Below the pieces are notes generated by a model, which was not told the origin of the DNA, ran no database searches, and was given only the letters and a program-made list of their open reading frames with translations. Source: Bradyrhizobium iriomotense (lineage in GTDB: Bacteria > Pseudomonadota > Alphaproteobacteria > Rhizobiales > Xanthobacteraceae). Taken from it: a stretch of DNA of 64,000 nucleotides. The stretch is taken from positions 62,001 to 126,000 of the forward strand of contig NZ_BSOW01000001.1 in NCBI RefSeq assembly GCF_030160715.1, written 5' to 3'. Of this stretch, positions 43,288 through 52,916 are shown piece by piece. Every line of letters starts with the position of its first letter. The first letter of the stretch is position 1. Both the position numbers and the translations under genes were made by a program.

Positions 43288-45645
43288 ATGAAAGCCCTGG
43301 TTGAGGGCCGCTATCGCGGGTGCGAGGGCGGAGCCGCAATGTTCGACGTCGGGCAGGGAGCAACCATCGCGGTGCGCATCCTCGAGCGCGATCTCGGCCG
43401 GGTGACGTTGCGCCGCGCGGACGGCTTTCGACTTGATCGGGGCTGGTCGCTGGCGCCTGGCGGCATCGAGCCGCCGTATAGAGGACGCGACCGCGATGAT
43501 CTGTCGGGATTCGCCAATCCCGCGCTGACGGTCACGGTGGGTGAGGGCACCGTCAGCGTCGCGGCAGCGGGACTGACGGCCGAGGTCACGCTCCGTCCGT
43601 TCGGCATTTCCTGGCGTCGTGATGGAGAGGTCGAGGCATTCCTGCGCGATCGGCCGACCCAGGCCTATTTTGTGTCCAACAAAACCCCGGCCATTGCGCA
43701 CATGATGGCGCGTCATCCGGACGAACGCCACTATGGCCTCGGCGACAAGGCGGGCCCGCTGGATCGCACGGGACGGCGCTTTGCCATCGACGCGGTAGAC
43801 CCTTGCGGGTTTGATGCCGAGCTGAGCGATCCGCTCTACAAGATGCTGCCTCTCGTCATCGTCGACGGGCCACAAGGCGCTCACGGCATTTTCTATGACA
43901 ATCTTGCCACCGGATCGGTCGATCTCGGCTGCACGATCGACAATTACCATGGCACGTTCCGGTCTTATCGGGCCGACGATGGCGACCTCGACTTCTACGT
44001 GCTCGCCGGGCCCAGTGTGCGCGAGGTCGTGCGTCGTTTCTCCTGGCTCACAGGGGGGCAGGCCTTTGCGCCGCGCTGGTCGCTCGGGTTCGGCGTCACG
44101 TCGATGGCGATCGCGGATGCGCCCGACGCCGACCGGCGGGTCACGGAGTTCATCGCCGACTGCCGCCGCCACGCCATTCGTTGCGACAGCTTCCATTTCG
44201 GTTCCGGCTATACCTCGATCGGCGGGCGTCGCTACGTGTTCAACTGGAACCACGACAAGTTTCCCGATCCATCCGCGACCATGGCTCGGCTCGTCGAAGC
44301 CGGCACGCAGCCGGTGACCAACATCAAGCCGTGCCTGCTCGACGATCATCCCCGGCTCACCGAGGCCATCGACGCCGGCATCCTGGTGAAGGACAAGGTG
44401 ACGGGAGCTCCAGCCGTCGCGCAGTTCTGGGATGGCGTCGGCTTTCACGTCGACTTCACAAATCCCGACGGGCGCCGGTGGTGGCGCCAGGGCATCGAGC
44501 ATGCGCTGCTCGATCATGGCGTCGTTTCCATGTGGAGCGACAACAATGAGTTCGAGATCTGGGATGAGGACGCGGTCTGTGCCGGTGATGGTCGCCCCTT
44601 CGCCCAGGCGCTGGCGCGTCCGGCGCAGGCGCTGCTGATGACGAAGGTCTCCTTCGACGCGCAGGCCGACCGATCACCCACGCGGCGGCCCTACGTCATC
44701 ACCCGTGCCGGGCCGGCGGGGCTTGCGCGCTATGGCCAGACCTGGTCGGGTGACAACGAAACTGCCTGGAAGACGTTGCGCTTCAATCTCACCCAGGGCC
44801 TCAACATGAGCCTGTCCGGGCTGTTCAACATCGGCCACGATGTCGGCGGTTTCCATGGTCCAAGGCCAACCCCGGAATTGCTCTGCCGCTTCGTCGAGTT
44901 CTGCGCGCTCTGGCCGCGCATGATCATGAACTCATGGAACGACGACGGCTCGGTCACTCTGCCCTGGATGCACCCATCCGTGTTGCCGCAGGTGCGTGCG
45001 GTGATCGGGCTGCGGCACCGGCTGCTGCCCTACCTCTACACACAGATGTGGCGCGCCAGCCGCGACCATGAGCCCGCGGTGCGTCCGCTGTTCTGGGATT
45101 TCCCGGACGATGCGGCGGTGAGGGGCATCGAGGACGCCTTCATGCTCGGCCCCGATCTGCTCGTCGCGCCCGTGCTCGAGGAGGGCGCTTCCGATCGCCG
45201 CGTTCTGCTGCCTGCGCATGAAGGCGGCTGGTATGACTGGCACGATGGCCGGCACTTCGCCGGCGGGGAGACGGTGCAAATTGCCGCATCCTTGGGACGG
45301 TTGCCAGTATTCGTCCGTGCCGGAGCCATGATCCCGGTCGTCGACATCGATTCGGCCGGCAATCCCGGCGAGCGGTCGCTTATGATATTCGGCGCACCGG
45401 CGTCGCATTCCACCGCCGATCTCTACGAGGACGACGGCGACATGGCGGCTTGGCGCACCGATGCCCTGCTTCTGTCCTTTCACTTGCGCCGTAAAGCGAG
45501 CGGCCTCGAATTGACGGGAGCGACGCAAGGCGGTTTCCGCCCGGCGTTCGACCGCTTGCATGTGAAGCCGGTGGGTGTGACGGAACCCTTGACCATCGGC
45601 ACAATCGAAGGACCGGTTACACTTAAGATCGGGGCGACTGAATAG
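43288..45645 (+). CDS. glycoside hydrolase family 31 (alpha-glucosidase/xylosidase)
   Basis: A 785-residue GH31 enzyme, the usual size. Nucleophile Asp418 in SMWSDNNEFEIWD and acid/base Asp489 in WSGDNETAW; GFGVTSMAIADAPDADRRVT precedes the barrel, and GHDVGGFHG and LRHRLLPYLYTQMWR are typical late-barrel motifs. No signal peptide, so cytoplasmic. It would cleave an alpha-linked glucose (or xylose) from the imported sugar; family alone does not fix which. Convergent with the oxidoreductase gene at 45679. Confidence 0.9.
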   Translation: MKALVEGRYRGCEGGAAMFDVGQGATIAVRILERDLGRVTLRRADGFRLDRGWSLAPGGIEPPYRGRDRDDLSGFANPALTVTVGEGTVSVAAAGLTAEVTLRPFGISWRRDGEVEAFLRDRPTQAYFVSNKTPAIAHMMARHPDERHYGLGDKAGPLDRTGRRFAIDAVDPCGFDAELSDPLYKMLPLVIVDGPQGAHGIFYDNLATGSVDLGCTIDNYHGTFRSYRADDGDLDFYVLAGPSVREVVRRFSWLTGGQAFAPRWSLGFGVTSMAIADAPDADRRVTEFIADCRRHAIRCDSFHFGSGYTSIGGRRYVFNWNHDKFPDPSATMARLVEAGTQPVTNIKPCLLDDHPRLTEAIDAGILVKDKVTGAPAVAQFWDGVGFHVDFTNPDGRRWWRQGIEHALLDHGVVSMWSDNNEFEIWDEDAVCAGDGRPFAQALARPAQALLMTKVSFDAQADRSPTRRPYVITRAGPAGLARYGQTWSGDNETAWKTLRFNLTQGLNMSLSGLFNIGHDVGGFHGPRPTPELLCRFVEFCALWPRMIMNSWNDDGSVTLPWMHPSVLPQVRAVIGLRHRLLPYLYTQMWRASRDHEPAVRPLFWDFPDDAAVRGIEDAFMLGPDLLVAPVLEEGASDRRVLLPAHEGGWYDWHDGRHFAGGETVQIAASLGRLPVFVRAGAMIPVVDIDSAGNPGERSLMIFGAPASHSTADLYEDDGDMAAWRTDALLLSFHLRRKASGLELTGATQGGFRPAFDRLHVKPVGVTEPLTIGTIEGPVTLKIGATE

Positions 45646-45678
45646 GATACCGCAGGCGCGAAAGCTCGTGTGTCGCTA

Positions 45679-46776
45679 TTACAGACGCACGACTTCGCCG
45701 CTCCGAACGCTGGCGTCGGCTGCAAAGACGATGCGCAGCGAGTTGATCGCGGCCTCGTGATGCTCGGACAAGTCGACCTCGCCACGGATGGCTCTGAGAA
45801 ATAGCTGCTGCTCGCGCTCGCAGAGCTCCTGATGGCCTGGTTCGTCCTCGGTCGAGAGGAGTTCGTCGGGCCTCGCGAAGCGGCCCTCCAGATTGCGGGC
45901 TGCGTGATGGATATGGAGCGCGTTGGTGCGCGTATGCGTATCATGGTCCGCCGAGCTCGCTGTCGTATCGGTGCTCTCCTTCGCAACAATCGACACGCTG
46001 CCGTTCGGCCCGATAATGTCCTTCACGAAATGGGCGGTCTCGCTCATCATCGGTCCCCAACCAACTTCGTACCAACCAACTGATCCGTCTTCGAACACGA
46101 TGTGAAGATGGCCGTAGTTGTACATGCCAGGTGCAATCTCGTCCGTGAGCCGCGCCCCGACGGCGTGCACGGCGATCGGCCGCGAGCGTGTCACCTGGCA
46201 CATGATGTCGACATAGTGCACGCCGCAATCGACGATGGGCGAGGTCGACAGCATGAGCTTCTTGTGAACCTCCCAGAAGGAGCCGGCCGATTGCTGGTTG
46301 AGATTCATGCGCATCACGAGCGGCTTTCCGAGCGTGCGGCCTATCTCGACGAAGCGCGACCATGACGGATGGACGCGCAGGATATAGCCGACCAGCAGCG
46401 CCTTTCCGCTTGCGCGCGCGGCGTCGACCACACTCCCGGCGGCCTCCAGCGTGTCGGCGAGCGGCTTCTCGCAGAACACGTGCGCGCCCGCCGCAAAAGC
46501 CTGAAGGGCCATGACGGCGTGATGCTCGGTGTAGGTGCAGATCGCGACGGCGTCGGGGCGCAGCGTCGCGAGTGCCTCGTCGTATCGTTCGAAACGCGGC
46601 AGACCACGAAACTCGGTATCGAGGTCATGACGCTCGGCCGCGCGAGAGGTGCAGAGGCCAACGAGTTCGAAGCCTTCGATCGCGTTGTAGGCGCGGGCGT
46701 GGCTGGTTCCCATGGTGCCGAGGCCAACCACGAGAACGCGGATGGGGTGCGATGTCGACGAAGAGGAAGAAGACAT
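45679..46776 (-). CDS. Gfo/Idh/MocA family NAD(P)-dependent oxidoreductase
   Basis: A 365-residue protein. The Rossmann site VLVVGLGTMGTSHARAY (about 14-30) and EKPLAD (about 103) are the family hallmarks. Its N-terminal Ser run may be a tail. These enzymes oxidise or reduce sugars, inositols and related polyols. It is the last gene of the leftward amino-sugar unit, 48 bases after nagA; an oxidised amino sugar or N-acetyl sugar is a plausible substrate, but this is inference from context. Confidence 0.85.
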   Translation of the reverse strand: MSSSSSSTSHPIRVLVVGLGTMGTSHARAYNAIEGFELVGLCTSRAAERHDLDTEFRGLPRFERYDEALATLRPDAVAICTYTEHHAVMALQAFAAGAHVFCEKPLADTLEAAGSVVDAARASGKALLVGYILRVHPSWSRFVEIGRTLGKPLVMRMNLNQQSAGSFWEVHKKLMLSTSPIVDCGVHYVDIMCQVTRSRPIAVHAVGARLTDEIAPGMYNYGHLHIVFEDGSVGWYEVGWGPMMSETAHFVKDIIGPNGSVSIVAKESTDTTASSADHDTHTRTNALHIHHAARNLEGRFARPDELLSTEDEPGHQELCEREQQLFLRAIRGEVDLSEHHEAAINSLRIVFAADASVRSGEVVRL

Positions 46777-46824
46777 GGCTCAATCGCGTCCTTCAATCGA
46801 AACAACGCCCGCCAGATCCGTGCG

Positions 46825-47964
46825 TCAGGAGCCGTCGGCGGCCGGCTGGCCCTCGATCCAGGTTTCGAGCACGCGCAAATCGTCGTCGAGATGCACGAGG
46901 CTCGCCAGATATCCGGGGGCAATGCGGCCGAGCTCCGTCTCGCGCCGCAGAAACGTCGCGGGCACGCGCGAGGCCATCGCGAGGGCATCGGCGAGATCGA
47001 GTCGCGTGACGTTGACAGCGTAGCGTACGGCTTCGTCCATGGTCAGAACGGAGCCTGCGAGCGTTCCATCCTCGAGCCGCAGGCAGCCCTCTAGGCGTGT
47101 CACGCGGCGGCCCTGTAGATCGAACTGATCCGGCCCGTCCGCGGCCGGTGGCATCGCGTCGGTAATCAGCATGAAACGGTCATGCCGCTTGGCGGCGAAG
47201 GCGATACGCAGGTTCGCCTCGTGCACGTGGTGACCGTCCGCGATGATGCCGACGAATGGATCGGTGAGATCGAGCGCGGCGCCGACCATACCCGGCTCGC
47301 GCCCGGCGGGCGCACTCATTGCATTGAACAGATGGGTGAACGCCCGCGCGCCGGCTTTGACGGCCGCGCACGCCTCCGCGTAGCTTGCATCGGAATGGCC
47401 GAGCGAGATGAGTACGCCATGCCGCGCGAGCTCGGCAATGCTCTCCGCGCGGACCCGATTGGGCGCGAGAGTCAGCATGACCGCGCCGCAATTCGCCTCG
47501 ACGATCGTCGTAAGGTCGCCAGGCCCGAGGTCGCGTATGTATCGGAGCTCATGCGCGCCCTTGCGCTTCGGATCCAGGAAGGGCCCTTCCAAATGGATGC
47601 CGAGCGTCGCCGCGGTCAGGTGCCGCGCCTCGCGCGTTGCGGCGATCGCCGCTGCCGTCACCTGCGGCGTGTCGGTCACGAGCGTCGGCAGCAGCCCGAC
47701 GGTGCCGTGCCCGCGATGGGCCGTGGCAATGCGGGCGATGCCTTCTGGCGTCGGGTCCGCGTTGAACAGGACGCCACCGCCGCCATTGACCTGCACATCG
47801 ATAAAGCCGGGCACGAGCAGGCCGCCGCCGAGATCGCGCACGTCGTCGTGCGGTCTCTCGGCGTGAGGGACGATTGCCGCGATGCGCCCGCCTTCGACGA
47901 CGACTGCGTGGTCGTCGAGAAAATGCTCGCCATCAAAAATCCGCGCGCCGGACAGAACGGTCAT
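46825..47964 (-). CDS. nagA: N-acetylglucosamine-6-phosphate deacetylase
   Basis: A 379-residue amidohydrolase matching NagA. GFIDVQVNGGGGVLFN (about 54-69), metal-binding Glu in HLEGPFLDPKRKGAHE (about 125), GHSDASYAE, THLFNAMSA, GIIADGHHVH and the catalytic Asp in MLITDAMPP (about 270) are all present. It removes acetate from GlcNAc-6-P to give GlcN-6-P in the cytoplasm. Its ATG overlaps the stop of the SIS-domain deaminase gene, so the two steps are co-translated. Confidence 0.93.
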   Translation of the reverse strand: MTVLSGARIFDGEHFLDDHAVVVEGGRIAAIVPHAERPHDDVRDLGGGLLVPGFIDVQVNGGGGVLFNADPTPEGIARIATAHRGHGTVGLLPTLVTDTPQVTAAAIAATREARHLTAATLGIHLEGPFLDPKRKGAHELRYIRDLGPGDLTTIVEANCGAVMLTLAPNRVRAESIAELARHGVLISLGHSDASYAEACAAVKAGARAFTHLFNAMSAPAGREPGMVGAALDLTDPFVGIIADGHHVHEANLRIAFAAKRHDRFMLITDAMPPAADGPDQFDLQGRRVTRLEGCLRLEDGTLAGSVLTMDEAVRYAVNVTRLDLADALAMASRVPATFLRRETELGRIAPGYLASLVHLDDDLRVLETWIEGQPAADGS

Positions 47965-48989
47965 CAGACAGTCTCCGTCACCTTGCGCAGGTTGCGCGGG
48001 CGGTCGGGATCGCGCCCGAGCTGGCGCGCAAGCGCCTCGGCAAGGCGGTAGAAGCGGTGGATCATGACGATGGGCTCCAGCAGCGTCGCCTCGACTTTCG
48101 CCGTCGCGAGACGATCCGCCTCATCGGCGCCGCCCGCTTCGATCGTAATCACCGTCGCGCCGGCATTGGCCAGCGCCGCGAGTGTCGGCAGCATGCCTTC
48201 CCGCGCTGCGTCGGACGGCAGGAAGGCGATGACGGGAAAGCCCGGGGCCACCAGTTCGGCCGGGCCATGCAGCACCTCGGCCGCGGAGTAGGCCTCGGCG
48301 TGAATCGCGCAGGTCTCCTTGAGCTTCAGGGCCGCCTCCGCGGCGATCGCAAGCGTCGCGCCGCGGCCGAGCACGAATGCGCTGCGGGCATTTGCGAGCC
48401 TCTCGAGCATCGCTGCGGGCGGCGGCGCCGCCTGCCCGCGCAGGACGTCCGGCAGGCCGGTGAGGGCGTCTGCGAGCGGCCGATCCTCGCGCCAGGCCGC
48501 GACGAGGCTCGCGCCCGCGACCAGACCTGCAACCATCGATTTGGTCGCTGCGACGGAACATTCCGTGCCGGCGCACAATGGCAGCAGCACTTCGGCCTCT
48601 TGCGCAAGCGGTGAGGCCACGTCGTTGACAAGTGCGACGGCCAGCGCACCGCCGCGTCGTGCGGCGCGCTGCATTTCGACGATGTCCGGGCTGCGTCCCG
48701 ATTGCGAGATCGCGACGGAAACGCCGCCTTCGAGGCGCATCGGCGTACGATAAAGCGTCGCGATGGAGGGGCCGATGGAGGCACAGGGCACCCCCGAAAC
48801 GATCTCGACGAGGTATTTCAGATAGAGCGCGCAGCAATCCGACGAGCCGCGGGCGATGGTCGCAACGAGCGGCGGATCGAGGCCGCGTAGCCGCGCCCCA
48901 AGCTCAGCGAGGCGCTCCGCATTCTGGCCAAGCTGGCGCGCGACCGCATCGCCTGCCTCGCCGATCTCCTGAAACATGTGGGTCGTCAT
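47964..48989 (-). CDS. SIS-domain glucosamine-6-phosphate deaminase (NagB-II-like)
   Basis: A 341-residue protein of two SIS domains, like the isomerase half of GlmS but without the glutaminase half. Phosphosugar-binding loops ARGSSDCCALYLKY (about 45) and SQSGRSPDIVEMQR (about 96) are clear. Such NagB-II/AgaS-type proteins convert GlcN-6-P to fructose-6-P plus ammonia. The context (nagA next, GntR regulator before) supports this. Overlaps the regulator's stop. The alternative, GalN-6-P deaminase, cannot be excluded. Confidence 0.85.
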   Translation of the reverse strand: MTTHMFQEIGEAGDAVARQLGQNAERLAELGARLRGLDPPLVATIARGSSDCCALYLKYLVEIVSGVPCASIGPSIATLYRTPMRLEGGVSVAISQSGRSPDIVEMQRAARRGGALAVALVNDVASPLAQEAEVLLPLCAGTECSVAATKSMVAGLVAGASLVAAWREDRPLADALTGLPDVLRGQAAPPPAAMLERLANARSAFVLGRGATLAIAAEAALKLKETCAIHAEAYSAAEVLHGPAELVAPGFPVIAFLPSDAAREGMLPTLAALANAGATVITIEAGGADEADRLATAKVEATLLEPIVMIHRFYRLAEALARQLGRDPDRPRNLRKVTETV

Positions 48990-49741
48990 CGGTGCGCCTT
49001 TCGGGCCGGCGGCGACAACGTGAGTTCGGAGACGAAATCATAGGCGTCGGCACGGTACCAGGATTTTGTGAACTCGACGCAGGATCCGTCGGCGAGATAA
49101 GCGATACGCTGGATATAGAGCGCCGGGCTGTCCAGTGCGACGCCGAGCAGTTCCGCATCCGCATTGTCGACGAGGGTCGCACGCAAGCGCTGCAGGCCCC
49201 GGGTGGGCTTGAAGCCTCTCGCGGAGAGCGCCTCGTAAAGCGAGCTGCCGACCGAATCCTGTTCAGGAAGGAAGCGTATCGGAATGGCGGCGCGCTCGAT
49301 CGCCATGGGCGAACCGTCGGCCAGGCGCAGTCGGCCGAGCCGGAACACGCGTTCGTTCGGCCGTACGCCAAGCATCATGGCCTCTTCCGGCGTCGGCAGG
49401 AACACGCCGCGCTCGAGCTCGCGCGAGCTCGCCTCCAATCCGCGCAGCCGCATGTCTTCCGTGAAGCTCGTCAGCCGCGAGGAGGGCTGTTCGACGCGCG
49501 GCGTTGCGCGATGGATGAAGGTCCCGGCGCCATGGCGGTGAAACAGCACGCCTTCGGCGATCAGATCGGCAATCGCCTTGCGCAGCGTGGTGCGCGATAC
49601 ATCGAGCAGCTCGCACAACACGCGCTCGGCCGGAAGCAATTGCGTCTCCGCGAAGCGTCCGATCTCGATCTCGCGCCGAAGCGCGTCGACCACGGCACGA
49701 TAGAGCTTCTGGCCCGGTGCGGTTTCGACCGTCAAGGACAT
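48986..49741 (-). CDS. GntR/HutC family transcriptional regulator (NagR/DasR-like)
   Basis: A 251-residue regulator. The winged-helix domain covers about 14-80 (ERVLCELLDVSRTTLRKAIA, then DLIAEGVLFHRHGAGTFIHR); the C-terminal UTRA effector domain follows. UTRA regulators of nag clusters sense GlcNAc-6-P or GlcN-6-P. GGTAT-type half-sites in the divergent promoter at 50641-50698 are candidate targets. It overlaps the kinase gene by ten bases and the deaminase gene by four, so it regulates its own unit. Confidence 0.9.
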   Translation of the reverse strand: MSLTVETAPGQKLYRAVVDALRREIEIGRFAETQLLPAERVLCELLDVSRTTLRKAIADLIAEGVLFHRHGAGTFIHRATPRVEQPSSRLTSFTEDMRLRGLEASSRELERGVFLPTPEEAMMLGVRPNERVFRLGRLRLADGSPMAIERAAIPIRFLPEQDSVGSSLYEALSARGFKPTRGLQRLRATLVDNADAELLGVALDSPALYIQRIAYLADGSCVEFTKSWYRADAYDFVSELTLSPPARKAHR

Positions 49742-50610
49742 GCCGCGTCCTCCGCGAGCGTTCCGCCGGCGAGCAGGATGGCGCCGTCCACTGCGTCGCG
49801 CCGCGGCGGGGCGAGGCGCTTGGCCACATCAGGCGGCAAAAAGGGACGCAAGGGCTCACCGAAGCCGCCGGCGAGCGCAATGCGCTCGGCACCAAGCGTA
49901 TTCAGCGCGTTCGCAAGTGCCGCTATCGCGCTGGCCGCTTCGCCGACGATTTCGCGGGCGCGCATATCTCCGGACCTTGCGACGTCCAGGATCTGGGGTG
50001 CGAAGGCGCCGTAGTCCCTGGGCCTCGCGTCCGCTGCCCAGCGGCTCATCCGCAATGGATCGTCATCGAAATGGCGTCCGAGCGCTTGTGCGAGTCCGCT
50101 CATCGGCTCGAGGCCGTCGATCGCACGCAGCGTCGCGCGCAATGCCGACTCGCCGAGGCGTGCGGCAGATCCGTCATCGCCGAGCCAGAAACCGCGTCCG
50201 CCGATGATAGTCGTCCGATTTCCCACGCGAGCGATGCCCGCCGAGCCCGTTCCCGCGATGATCAAGCCGCCGTCGCCGAGGCCATTGGCGCCGACGCAGG
50301 CGGCGATCGCATCATTGACAGCGACGACTCGTGCAAAGCCGGGCAGGGCAGCGGAGACGCGCTCTGCTTCCTTGTCGTCCGAAAGTCCGGCAAGGCTAAG
50401 CCCGACGGCAATCTCCTGCCTTGGCGCGCCGGCGGCAATTGCGGACTCCATCGTTTCACGGACGACCCGCATGGCCTCGTCGAAATCGAGATAGATGTTC
50501 GAAGCCGGCCCAAGGCCGCGCCCGAGCTCGCGGCCCGACGAATCCCGCAGTCTCGCGCGGCAGCGGGTCCCGCCACCGTCCACACCGAGGAAGAACTGGG
50601 CCGTCGCCAA
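49732..50610 (-). CDS. BadF/BadG/BcrA-type N-acetylglucosamine kinase
   Basis: A 292-residue ASKHA-fold kinase. The phosphate-binding motif FLGVDGGGTRCRARLRD (about 7-23) and IAGTGSAGIARVG (about 119) are those of the NAGK subfamily rather than ROK kinases (the ROK zinc motif is missing). It would phosphorylate GlcNAc, or a GlcNAc/MurNAc-type sugar, after import. TTG start, with a strong AGGAGG four bases upstream. First gene of the leftward amino-sugar unit; length fits NAGK-like proteins. Confidence 0.87.
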   Translation of the reverse strand: MATAQFFLGVDGGGTRCRARLRDSSGRELGRGLGPASNIYLDFDEAMRVVRETMESAIAAGAPRQEIAVGLSLAGLSDDKEAERVSAALPGFARVVAVNDAIAACVGANGLGDGGLIIAGTGSAGIARVGNRTTIIGGRGFWLGDDGSAARLGESALRATLRAIDGLEPMSGLAQALGRHFDDDPLRMSRWAADARPRDYGAFAPQILDVARSGDMRAREIVGEAASAIAALANALNTLGAERIALAGGFGEPLRPFLPPDVAKRLAPPRRDAVDGAILLAGGTLAEDAACP

Positions 50611-50640
50611 GGAGCCTCCTAAAAAATTTCTTAACGCCTC

Positions 50641-50698
50641 TAGACAAGTGGTATGTCACGTGGCTAAAACAAATACAAGAGGTATCTACCATTGGTAT
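50641..50698. promoter_or_regulatory. divergent amino-sugar promoter with GntR-type half-sites
   Basis: TAGACA (50641-50646), 17 bases, then CTAAAA form a plausible rightward promoter. GGTAT occurs three times (50650, 50681, 50694); GGTATCTACC (50681-50690) has partial dyad symmetry. This recalls the GGTCTAGACC-like sites of DasR/NagR regulators. Confidence 0.45.
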
Positions 50699-50703
50699 TC
50701 ACG

Positions 50704-51648
50704 ATGTCGGTACTGCCGAGCTTGGAGACGGACGGAGAGAGGTGGCGCGACACCGCCGGTGTCGTGATGATCAACGAGGCGGTGTTCGCGGAGGCGATGC
50801 TCGCATCCTTCCGCCGCGCGATTGCTTCGGTCGCATCTGCCTCCGAAGACATCCGCGCCGCCGCGCTTCGCCTTGCGGCGATCTGGCGGGCAGGCGGGCG
50901 TCTGGTCTACGCGGGTGCAGGCTCCTCCGGTCTTGCGGCGGCCGAAGATGCAGCCGAGCTTCCCGGTACGTTCGGACTCGATGAGAGCCGCATCGCGATT
51001 GTCCTGCCCGGTGGGACCGCCGAGCCGTTCCGCATCGATGGGTCGGCGGAGGATGATGCCGCAGCCGGTGAGCGTGCCATGACCGGGCTCGGTGACCTCT
51101 CTCGTGATGCCGTGATCGTCGTATCGGCGAGCGGCTCGACGCCGTTCACCGTCGCGGCCGCCGCCGAGGCGCGCCGTCGCGGCGCTTTCGTGATCGGCAT
51201 CGCGCATCGTCCAGGCTCGCCCTTGCTGGTCGGTGCCGACGCGTCGATCCTGCTCGAGAGCGGGGAGGAGGCGCTGCGGGGCTCGACACGCCTTGCGGCC
51301 GGAGCTGCGCAAAAGGCCGCGCTCGGCATGCTCTCGTCATTGATGGGATTCGAGCTTGGTCACATCCATCAGGGCCTGATGGTCAATCTGAAGGCCGACA
51401 ATGCGAAACTGCGCGAGCGGGCGCGCGGGATCGTCGCAACGATCGCCGGCGTCAGCGATGCCAAAGCGGGTGCGGCACTGCGCGAGGCCGGCGGCGAGGT
51501 CAAGCCGGCGATCCTGATTGCCTGCGGTATCGTCAGCATGAGCGAAGCCGTCACGTGGCTCGCTGCTGCGGAAGGCCGGATAGACGACGCGTTGCGCCGC
51601 GCAAGCGCCAATGGAATCACGGGCCAAAGCCCGAACAAGGGAGCGTAG
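50704..51648 (+). CDS. MurQ-like N-acetylmuramic acid-6-phosphate etherase
   Basis: About 314 residues. A SIS domain with GRLVYAGAGSSGLAAAEDAA (about 61-80) and the MurQ-type continuation ELPGTFGLDES, SASGSTPFTVAAAAEARRRG (about 140-159), then GSTRLAAGAAQKAALGMLSS and GHIHQGLMVNLKADNAKL. MurQ splits MurNAc-6-P into GlcNAc-6-P and D-lactate, which NagA next processes. First gene of the rightward unit. A TTG start at 50692 with an AAGAGG upstream is also possible. Two bases separate it from the binding-protein gene. Confidence 0.85.
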   Translation: MSVLPSLETDGERWRDTAGVVMINEAVFAEAMLASFRRAIASVASASEDIRAAALRLAAIWRAGGRLVYAGAGSSGLAAAEDAAELPGTFGLDESRIAIVLPGGTAEPFRIDGSAEDDAAAGERAMTGLGDLSRDAVIVVSASGSTPFTVAAAAEARRRGAFVIGIAHRPGSPLLVGADASILLESGEEALRGSTRLAAGAAQKAALGMLSSLMGFELGHIHQGLMVNLKADNAKLRERARGIVATIAGVSDAKAGAALREAGGEVKPAILIACGIVSMSEAVTWLAAAEGRIDDALRRASANGITGQSPNKGA

Positions 51649-51649
51649 C

Positions 51650-52912
51650 ATGAGACGGACATTCAAGGCTGCAATGGGAGCTGAGGTTGCCGCGTTGGCG
51701 TTGCTTGCGGGGCTTGCGTCGGCCCAGGCAGGCTCGTTGAAGATCGAGAGCTGGCGCAATGACGACGCCGACATCTGGAACTCGAAGATCATTCCCGCCT
51801 TCAACAAGCAGTATCCCGACATCAAGATCGAATTCGCGCCTTCGGCGCCCAAGGAATACAACGCCGCGCTCAACGCGCGGCTCGACGGCGGCACCGCCGG
51901 CGATCTCATCACGTGCCGTCCGTTCGACGCCTCGCTCGCGCTCTATCAAAAGCATCAGCTCGACGGGGTCGACGGCCTCAAGGGCATGGACAATTTCTCT
52001 GATGTCGCGAAGGCCGCATGGCAAACGGACGATGGCAAAACCACGTTCTGCGTCCCGATCGCTTCCGTCATCGCAGGGTTCATCTACAACAAGGAAGCTT
52101 TCGCCAAGGTCGGCGTGTCCGAGCCGAAGACGCTCGAGGAATTCCACGCCGTGCTTGAGAAATTCAAGAAGGACGGGACCTATGTCCCGCTGGTGATGGG
52201 CACGGCTGACCAGTGGGAGGCCGCGACCATGGGCTTCCAGAACGTCGGGCCCGACTATTGGAAGGGCGAGGCCGGTCGCGCCAATCTGATTGCCGGCAAG
52301 GAGAAGCTCACCGACCCGCAATACGTCGCGGCGTTCAAGGAGATCGCAAGCTGGGCGCCGTATCTCGGATCGGGCTTCCAGGCGCAGACCTACGCCGACA
52401 GTCAGAACCTGTTCTCGCTCGGCAAGGGCGCGATCTATGCGGCTGGCTCGTGGGACATCTCGACCTTCCGCGGCCAAGCGAAATTCGCCATGGGTGCATT
52501 CCCGCCGCCGCAGCCGGCCGGCACGACGGATTGCTATATCTCCGATCACACCGACATCGCGATGGGGATCAACGCAGCGTCGAAGAACAAGGAAGACGCA
52601 AAGAAGTTCCTGGAATGGCTGACGACGCCGGAATTCGCAACGATCTACGCCAATGCGCTTCCCGGCTTCTTCCCGCTCGCCAAGACTCCGGTGAAGGTCG
52701 AGGACGACGTCGCGGCGACGATGGTCGGATGGCGCCAGACCTGCAAGTCGACGATCCGCAACTCGTATCAGATCCTGTCGCGCGGCACGCCAAATCTGGA
52801 AAACGAGCTTTGGAACGTGTCGGCGCAGGTCGTCAACGGCAAACTGACGCCTGATGCCGCCGGCAAGCAGCTGCAGGATGGCCTCGACAAGTGGTACAAG
52901 CCCGCCAAATGA
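51650..52912 (+). CDS. sugar ABC transporter substrate-binding protein, family 1 (amino-sugar cluster)
   Basis: A 420-residue family 1 binding protein with a signal peptide (MGAEVAALALLAGLASAQAG core, cleaved near residue 28). Mature start LKIESWRNDDADIWNSKIIP, and LDGGTAGDLITCRPFDASLA typical of the fold. AAGGGAG precedes the ATG. Its place after a MurQ gene suggests a GlcNAc- or MurNAc-type ligand, as in NgcE-like systems. A strong hairpin follows the stop. Confidence 0.88.
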   Translation: MRRTFKAAMGAEVAALALLAGLASAQAGSLKIESWRNDDADIWNSKIIPAFNKQYPDIKIEFAPSAPKEYNAALNARLDGGTAGDLITCRPFDASLALYQKHQLDGVDGLKGMDNFSDVAKAAWQTDDGKTTFCVPIASVIAGFIYNKEAFAKVGVSEPKTLEEFHAVLEKFKKDGTYVPLVMGTADQWEAATMGFQNVGPDYWKGEAGRANLIAGKEKLTDPQYVAAFKEIASWAPYLGSGFQAQTYADSQNLFSLGKGAIYAAGSWDISTFRGQAKFAMGAFPPPQPAGTTDCYISDHTDIAMGINAASKNKEDAKKFLEWLTTPEFATIYANALPGFFPLAKTPVKVEDDVAATMVGWRQTCKSTIRNSYQILSRGTPNLENELWNVSAQVVNGKLTPDAAGKQLQDGLDKWYKPAK

Positions 52913-52916
52913 CGCC

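Noticed and set aside
42109..44517. 802-codon open frame on the minus strand
   Set aside because: Antisense to the ABC ATPase and GH31 genes, with His/Arg/Asp-rich shadow composition and no motif.
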